NCBI RefSeq assembly: GCF_004016525.1
Contig: NZ_SACJ01000006.1
Coordinates: 124,001 to 188,000 of the forward strand
Reading direction: 5' to 3'
Length of the DNA: 64,000 nucleotides
Source of the DNA: Flavobacterium sufflavum
GTDB taxonomy: Bacteria; Bacteroidota; Bacteroidia; Flavobacteriales; Flavobacteriaceae
Under the pieces are notes generated by a model. The model did no database searches, was not told the DNA's origin, and was given only the letters and a program-made list of their open reading frames with translations. Of this stretch, positions 58,913 to 64,000 are shown in pieces. Position 1 is the stretch's first letter. Each line of letters starts with the position of its first letter. The position numbers were made by a program, and so were the translations under genes.

Positions 58913-61072
58913 ATGAAAAAAATAATATTCATTCTTTTGCTATTTCCATTTTTAGCAACCGCCCAAAACACTTTTAAAGCAATCATCAAAGATGAAAAAA
59001 CAAAAGAAGCGCTCGACAGCGTTTCTGTATTTCTAAACGGAACTCAAAACAGTTCCACTTCCAACGGGAAAGGTTTTGTAGTACTTGAAAACATTCCTAA
59101 CGGTAAACAAACCATTGTTTTCAATTTTGTTGGTTATCGAAAAGTTGAAAAGAACATTTTATTTCCTCAAAATGAAATTATTGAAATATTTTTAGAACCC
59201 ACTTCAGAAGAACTTGAAGAAGTTAAAGTTACTTCAACAAGAAGTAGCCGAACAATAAAAAACACCCCAACCCGAATCGAAGTGATTGCTGCTGAAGAAC
59301 TAGAAGAAAAATCTTCAATGCAGCCTGGAAACATAAAAATGCTGCTCACTGAAAGCACCGGCATTCAAACGCAACAAACATCTCAAGTTTCAGGAAGTGC
59401 GAGTATTCGTATTCAGGGCTTGGACGGAAAATATACTCAACTTTTACAAGACGGGTTTCCTTTGTATTCTGGTTTTGCAAGTGGTTTGAGTATTTTACAA
59501 ATTCCACCATTGAATCTAAAACGTGTAGAAGTTATCAAAGGCTCCACATCAACACTTTATGGAGGTGGAGCAATTGCAGGATTAATAAACCTCATAACAA
59601 AAGAACCAACAGACAAAAGAGAAATTTCATTTTTAGCAAACATAAATCAGACACAGGCCTTAGATTTAAGTGGTTTTTATGCTGAAAGATACCGAAAATC
59701 AGGACTTACTATGTACGTTTCAGGTAATTCTCAAAATGCTTATGATGTGAATAATGATGGTTTTTCAGATATTCCAAAATTTGACAGATATACTATAAAC
59801 CCCAAGTTTTTCTATTATCCAAACGAAAAAACTACATTTAGTTTAGGTGTAAACGCAGGATTTGAAAAGCGAATAGGTGGAGATATGCAAGTGATTGATA
59901 ACAAAGTAGATACTATACATACATTTTTTGAGCGAAACAATAGTAAACGCTATTCAACACAGTCAAAGTTTGAAAAGATATTTGATGATAAAAACATATT
60001 GACAATTAAAAATAGTGTTGGTTATTTTAATCGAAAAATTGAAAAACAAGCGTATAATTTTGAAGGACAGCAAATAGCCACTTTTACAGAAGCCAATTAT
60101 CTAATCCCAAACGAAAAATCAGAATGGAATTTGGGGGCGAATTTGGTTTCGGACAATTTCAAACAAAAGAATTTAGTCACTAACATGTTAGATTATTATA
60201 ATGCAGCTTTTGGAGTTTTTGCTCAAAACAATCTGAACTTAAACGAAAAATTTATTTTGGAAAGCGGTTTACGATTAGACATTACAAATAGAAGTAATGT
60301 TTTTGTTTTACCTCGTCTATCATTATTGTATAAAATCAACGAAAAATTATCTTCAAGATTTGGCGGTGGTTTAGGATACAAATCACCGACCATTTTCTCA
60401 GAAGAAACCGAAGAGAAAGCATTTCAAAATATAAATCCACTTGACTTTTCAAAAGTTAGTCCTGAAAAATCGTATGGATTAAATGGGGATGTAAACTATA
60501 AAACTACCATTTTTGACGAAGTAAGTTTTACTATTAACCAAATGTTTTTTTACACCATTATTAAAAAACCTTTAGTTCTTAATTCAGTTTCGTTTTCTAC
60601 AAATTATGCCTTTGAAAATGCAAATGGAGATATTGAAACCAAAGGATTTGAAACAAACGTGAAGCTTCGTTTTGAAGACATTTCTTGTTACATTGGTTAC
60701 ACTTATATTGATGCGCAGAGAAATTTTAATAATAATTCAACAGTTAATCCATTAACAGCAAAACATAGAATAAACGCAAATTTGATGTATGAATGGGAAG
60801 AAAAATTACGAATTGCTTATGAAGTTTTTTATGTAGGAAACCAGTATTTGACAAGTAACGAAAAAGTTAGGGATTATTGGGTTATGGGGGTTTCGGGAGA
60901 ATACAAGTTCAAGTATTTTAGTGTGTTCTTAAACCTCGAAAACTTTTTGGACAGCCGACAATCGAAATGGGAGAATATGTATTCGGGAACAATCCAAAAT
61001 CCACAATTTAGGGAAGTTTACACACCAACAGACGGATTTATATTGAATGGTGGGGTGAAAATTAGGATCTAA
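58913..61072 (+). CDS. TonB-dependent receptor with CarboxypepD_reg-like domain
   Basis: A 719-residue outer-membrane protein. After a signal peptide ending at TAQ comes a CarboxypepD_reg-like domain (residues 20-100), then the plug (ESTGIQTQQTSQVSGSASIRIQGLDGKYTQLLQDG, ending LYGGGAIAGLINL) and the beta-barrel. The ligand cannot be read; copper or iron uptake is possible given the gene next to it. The ATG at 58913 precedes the signal peptide. The longer frame to 58859 is not protein-like. Confidence 0.88.
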   Translation: MKKIIFILLLFPFLATAQNTFKAIIKDEKTKEALDSVSVFLNGTQNSSTSNGKGFVVLENIPNGKQTIVFNFVGYRKVEKNILFPQNEIIEIFLEPTSEELEEVKVTSTRSSRTIKNTPTRIEVIAAEELEEKSSMQPGNIKMLLTESTGIQTQQTSQVSGSASIRIQGLDGKYTQLLQDGFPLYSGFASGLSILQIPPLNLKRVEVIKGSTSTLYGGGAIAGLINLITKEPTDKREISFLANINQTQALDLSGFYAERYRKSGLTMYVSGNSQNAYDVNNDGFSDIPKFDRYTINPKFFYYPNEKTTFSLGVNAGFEKRIGGDMQVIDNKVDTIHTFFERNNSKRYSTQSKFEKIFDDKNILTIKNSVGYFNRKIEKQAYNFEGQQIATFTEANYLIPNEKSEWNLGANLVSDNFKQKNLVTNMLDYYNAAFGVFAQNNLNLNEKFILESGLRLDITNRSNVFVLPRLSLLYKINEKLSSRFGGGLGYKSPTIFSEETEEKAFQNINPLDFSKVSPEKSYGLNGDVNYKTTIFDEVSFTINQMFFYTIIKKPLVLNSVSFSTNYAFENANGDIETKGFETNVKLRFEDISCYIGYTYIDAQRNFNNNSTVNPLTAKHRINANLMYEWEEKLRIAYEVFYVGNQYLTSNEKVRDYWVMGVSGEYKFKYFSVFLNLENFLDSRQSKWENMYSGTIQNPQFREVYTPTDGFILNGGVKIRI

Positions 61073-61220
61073 TTGCATCGATATAAGCACTGTAAACAAT
61101 AACCAGAGTTCGTTGGTCTTGAAAAACTAACAATGAAACTCCAGTTGAACGGAATTGGAGGTGGTTTTAAAAAGTACTATTTTTAAGCTGTGAGATTTGA
61201 AGACCGTAATAATTATGTAA

Positions 61221-61246
61221 GAAAAGATGCTGTTAGGCATCTTTTT
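61221..61246 (+). terminator. Intrinsic terminator
   Basis: AAAAGATGC and GCATCTTTT form a 9-bp stem with a 6-nt loop, followed by TCTG. It lies 150 bases after the stop codon of the first receptor gene. Confidence 0.7.
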
Positions 61247-61526
61247 CTGTTTTATAGTGATCATAGAATAATAATTTCCCTAAGCAATCTTTATATCTTT
61301 TTTTGATTTTTTTAGGCAATAAGAAAGCCAAATTTGAGAAATATAACATGTACTACATTCAACTGCATCCGAAAAAACTTAAATATTTTTTATCTAAAAA
61401 AGATTTAATAATCAGTTTAAAATCTAAAAACAGATATTACATATTGAATATCAGTTGATTATTTTTTTGTTAAATAAAAGTGAAAAAATATTTTATTTAT
61501 AATTAGTATAAATAAAATCAACCTGT

Positions 61527-61534
61527 TACATTTG
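61527..61534 (+). promoter_or_regulatory. -7 promoter box (TACATTTG)
   Basis: An exact TAnnTTTG match, 27 bases ahead of the second receptor ATG. No -33 box at standard spacing. Confidence 0.45.
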
Positions 61535-61560
61535 CTGCTGTAGAATTAATCTAAATAAGA

Positions 61561-63732
61561 ATGAGAAAAATAATTTTTGCAAGCGCAATACTATTTTCTG
61601 TAATTGGAACGGCACAAGAAACAGGAAAAGATAAATCAACCGATTTAGAGGAAGTTGTCGTTAAGGGGTATAAAACATTAAATGGTATCGGTCATTTGTT
61701 AGACGAAAAGGACGGTATTATTTACGCAGGAAAGAAAACTGAAGTTATTCTTGTGGATAGTTTAGACGCTAATAAAGCCATAAACAATACACGCCAAATA
61801 TTAGGAAGAATACCTGGGCTTAATATCGTTGAAACAGAAAGTAGTGGATTTACTGCCAATGGTATTGCCACTAGAGGATTGAATCCTACCCAAAGTATTG
61901 AAATGAATACCCGTCAGAATGGCTATAATATCAGTGCTGATGTTTACGGTTACAATGAAGCTTATTATTTACCACCAATGGAAGCTGTCAAGCGTATTGA
62001 ATTGGTTAGAGGAGCAGCTTCTTTGCAGTTTGGTTCTCAATTTGGAGGATTGGTAAATTACGTTTTAGATGATGCCCCATTAAAAAAGCCATTTGAATTT
62101 AAAACCTCTCAGACAATGGGCAGTTTTGGTATGTTTAATTCCTTTAACTCCATGGGTGGAAATTATAACAAGATAAGCTATTACGGTTATGTGCAATACA
62201 GGAACATGGATGGTTATAGAGCCAACAGTCAGCAATGGCAATTGTCCGCTTTTGGTAAAATTCAGTATAATGCTTCGGATAGGTTTAAAATGGGCGTGGA
62301 ATACTCTTTACTTCGCAACCAATTGAAAATGCCTGGAGGTTTGTCTGATGGACAATTCAATAACGATCCTAAACAATCTACAAGAACAAGAAACTGGTTG
62401 AAAAGTCCTTGGAACATTGTGACGGGTTATGCTAATTTTAATCCTGCAGAAAATACTAAAATCAGTTTAAAAACATCTTACTTATTCAGTAACCGTTCAT
62501 TGGTTTGGAGAAATGAAGACGGAGGCCCAGGTGCTGATGATACTATTGACCCTGCAACAGGAGCTTTTGTTCCTCGTGAGGTAGAAAAGGAAGATATGAA
62601 TAATATTACTACTGAACTGCGTGTTTCTCAAAACTACAGTTTAGGAAATCAAAAATCAACCCTAGCTGCGGGAATTAGACATAGTTATGCTTGGTTTAAA
62701 CGTTTAGGTGGTGGCGAGGGTACTACAAATAGTGATTTTGATCTGTCTATTACAGGAGATTGGGAATACAATTTTGATTTTACAACTACCAATATAGCTC
62801 CTTTTGTGGAAAACATTTTTAAGGTTTCAGATAAATTTACTATTACTCCGGGCGTTCGATTTGAATATTTAAAAAGTACAGCAAAGGGTTATAAAATTGA
62901 AGACTTGGACAAGTTAACCACTGACCAAAGCAGAAACCGTTATTTTATGTTATTCGGAACAGGATTAGAATATAAAACGAATAAAACGTCTTCTTTTTAT
63001 GCGAATTTCAGTCAGGCATACCGCCCGATGGACTATTCACAATTAGAGCCAATCGGTGTTGTTTCTTATGTTGACCCCAATTTGAAGGATGCCAAAGGCT
63101 ATAATTCCGATTTGGGTTACCGAGGTACTATCAAAAGCTATTTAAACTTTGATATCAGTGGATTTTATATGAGGTATAATAACCGTGTGGGGCTTGTTTT
63201 GCGAACTGATGAAGTTACCGGAGATGAATATTCTGTTCGTACCAATGTAGCCAATAGTGTTCATAAAGGAATTGAGAGTTATGTGGAGCTAAATATCTTA
63301 AAATGTTTGGATGAAAACTCAAAATTCGGATTGAATGTATTTAATTCATTTTCTTACATTGATGCTCAATATACCTCTGGAGAATTTAAAGGAAAAAGAG
63401 TTGAAGCTGCGGCAAAAACAATCAACAGAATAGGTCTTATTTTTAACAGTAAAAAATTATCAGGTACTCTTCAGGCAAACTTTATAGGAGATGCTTATGG
63501 TGACGCTTCCAATGTTGAAAAAAGTGATGACCCTATTGCGGGACGTATTCCTTCTTATACTGTATTGGACTTTAGTGGTAATTACAAGTTTAATAATTTC
63601 GGACTTAAATTTGGAGTTAACAATATTGCCGATAAAGCTTATTTTACAAGAAGAACCGATGAATATCCTGGACCTGGAATTATCCCTGCTGTAGGAAGAA
63701 GTTTCTATGTCGGTTTTAATGCTCATTTTTAA
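61561..63732 (+). CDS. TonB-dependent receptor, iron dicitrate (FecA) type
   Basis: A 723-residue receptor. After a signal peptide ending near GTAQ comes the plug (EEVVVKGYKTLNGIG...RIPGLNIVETESSG...RGAASLQFGSQFGGLVNYV) and then a 22-strand-like barrel ending VGRSFYVGFNAHF, with a C-terminal aromatic Phe. The RGLNP.QSIEMNTRQNGYNI segment recalls the FecA subgroup of siderophore receptors. It is followed after 21 bases by a di-heme peroxidase gene, a pairing seen in other Bacteroidota and suggesting iron handling. Confidence 0.88.
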   Translation: MRKIIFASAILFSVIGTAQETGKDKSTDLEEVVVKGYKTLNGIGHLLDEKDGIIYAGKKTEVILVDSLDANKAINNTRQILGRIPGLNIVETESSGFTANGIATRGLNPTQSIEMNTRQNGYNISADVYGYNEAYYLPPMEAVKRIELVRGAASLQFGSQFGGLVNYVLDDAPLKKPFEFKTSQTMGSFGMFNSFNSMGGNYNKISYYGYVQYRNMDGYRANSQQWQLSAFGKIQYNASDRFKMGVEYSLLRNQLKMPGGLSDGQFNNDPKQSTRTRNWLKSPWNIVTGYANFNPAENTKISLKTSYLFSNRSLVWRNEDGGPGADDTIDPATGAFVPREVEKEDMNNITTELRVSQNYSLGNQKSTLAAGIRHSYAWFKRLGGGEGTTNSDFDLSITGDWEYNFDFTTTNIAPFVENIFKVSDKFTITPGVRFEYLKSTAKGYKIEDLDKLTTDQSRNRYFMLFGTGLEYKTNKTSSFYANFSQAYRPMDYSQLEPIGVVSYVDPNLKDAKGYNSDLGYRGTIKSYLNFDISGFYMRYNNRVGLVLRTDEVTGDEYSVRTNVANSVHKGIESYVELNILKCLDENSKFGLNVFNSFSYIDAQYTSGEFKGKRVEAAAKTINRIGLIFNSKKLSGTLQANFIGDAYGDASNVEKSDDPIAGRIPSYTVLDFSGNYKFNNFGLKFGVNNIADKAYFTRRTDEYPGPGIIPAVGRSFYVGFNAHF

Positions 63733-63753
63733 TTCACATAATCTTTTAGTATA

Positions 63754-64000
63754 ATGAGAAATGCCAACCATTACCTGAGATTATTTATTGCAATATTAGG
63801 TACAACAATGCTACTATCTTGTGAGGACGACAGGGATTATACTTTTGTTACCCCTATTGATAAAGTTGCCTTAGGAAAAGAACTTTTTTTTGACAAGAAC
63901 TTATCTAATCCTGGAGGACAATCCTGTGCTACCTGCCATAATCCGCAGACGGGTTTTTCTGATCTAAACCACAACATTGTTTCAGAAGGAGCGCTAGATG
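63754..64000 (+). CDS. Di-heme cytochrome c peroxidase (MauG family), 5' part
   Basis: Only the first 82 residues are present; the gene runs past the right edge. A lipoprotein signal ends at the lipobox Cys23 (LLSC). The sequence [34 protein letters not shown] holds the first c-type heme motif CATCH at residues 58-62. These periplasmic enzymes reduce hydrogen peroxide or modify proteins. It follows the FecA-type receptor. Confidence 0.85.
   Translation, partial: MRNANHYLRLFIAILGTTMLLSCEDDRDYTFVTPIDKVALGKELFFDKNLSNPGGQSCATCHNPQTGFSDLNHNIVSEGALD

Larger units (their letters stand above)
61073..61560. other. Gene-free stretch with a terminator
   Basis: About 490 bases between the two receptor genes. 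The hairpin terminator at 61221-61246 is the main feature, and a -7 box (TACATTTG) occurs at 61527-61534, 27 bases before the second receptor. No gene was seen. Confidence 0.6.

Overview
The window looks like a chromosomal segment of a Flavobacterium or a close relative (Bacteroidota, Flavobacteriaceae). It is AT-rich. Several genes are preceded by the Bacteroidota -7 box TAnnTTTG, and Shine-Dalgarno sequences are mostly absent. Many products are typical of the group: TonB-dependent receptors, DUF3575, DUF3347, DUF6943, an RteC-era type of mobile-element gene content, and heavy-metal-binding YHS-like domains on RND adaptors. No rRNA, no intact tRNA and no CRISPR array were seen.

Region 1 (1-21.3 kb) is mostly core genome: cmk, an M1 aminopeptidase, an aldose epimerase, smpB, pcm, a Gfo/Idh oxidoreductase, 3-hydroxyacyl-CoA dehydrogenase, the PLP homeostasis protein YggS, a DnaQ/GIY-YIG fusion, miaA, an acyl-ACP thioesterase, an M23 peptidase and small envelope proteins. 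It is followed by a redox block: an LLM monooxygenase, a zinc-ribbon/FAD monooxygenase, a quinone oxidoreductase, an Old Yellow Enzyme and an AraC regulator. The last three appear to have been inserted into the 3' end of the FAD monooxygenase gene, because a second copy of its C-terminal tail lies 3.4 kb downstream next to a tRNA-3'-end-like sequence.

Region 2 (21.3-52.4 kb) is an accessory, mosaic, mobile-element region without conjugation genes. It holds tRNA-end scars (21.3 and 21.8 kb) and a four-gene cassette with a DUF5675 (L,D-transpeptidase-like) protein and two tiny membrane proteins (22.5-24.1 kb). Next come two small secreted peptides, one with eight cysteines, and a DUF6943 operon. 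A 1.3-kb gene-free stretch follows (25.7-27.0 kb) packed with five long inverted repeats. The cargo is an Crp/rhodanese-MBL/MFS operon and a large copper/silver-type resistance operon (29.4-40.2 kb). The latter has two RND adaptors with metal-binding N-termini, an outer-membrane factor, an RND pump encoded as two polypeptides, a DUF3347 protein, a four-repeat metal-binding protein and a Cys-rich protein. Beyond it lie a candidate 60-nt RNA, a DUF3800 plus small nuclease-like gene pair, a replication module (winged helix protein plus DnaC-like ATPase), an excisionase-like HTH protein, a 114-nt nested hairpin, a block of DinB-fold and metabolic genes with a GlxA-type regulator, and a truncated tyrosine recombinase.

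Region 3 (52.4-64 kb) returns to more ordinary genes: a histidine kinase/response-regulator operon preceded by a perfect 22-bp palindrome, a Pr6Pr membrane protein, a META lipoprotein, a SulP transporter, two TonB-dependent receptors and the start of a di-heme cytochrome c peroxidase, which runs off the right edge.

The best candidates for something undescribed are the hairpin-rich stretch at 25.7-27.0 kb (including a 24-bp stem whose only non-Watson-Crick pairs are four G-U wobbles), the DUF5675/small-membrane-protein cassette, the DUF3800 gene pair, the short RNA gene at 40.6 kb, the octa-cysteine peptide and the nested hairpin at 44.9 kb. All functions are read from sequence alone.
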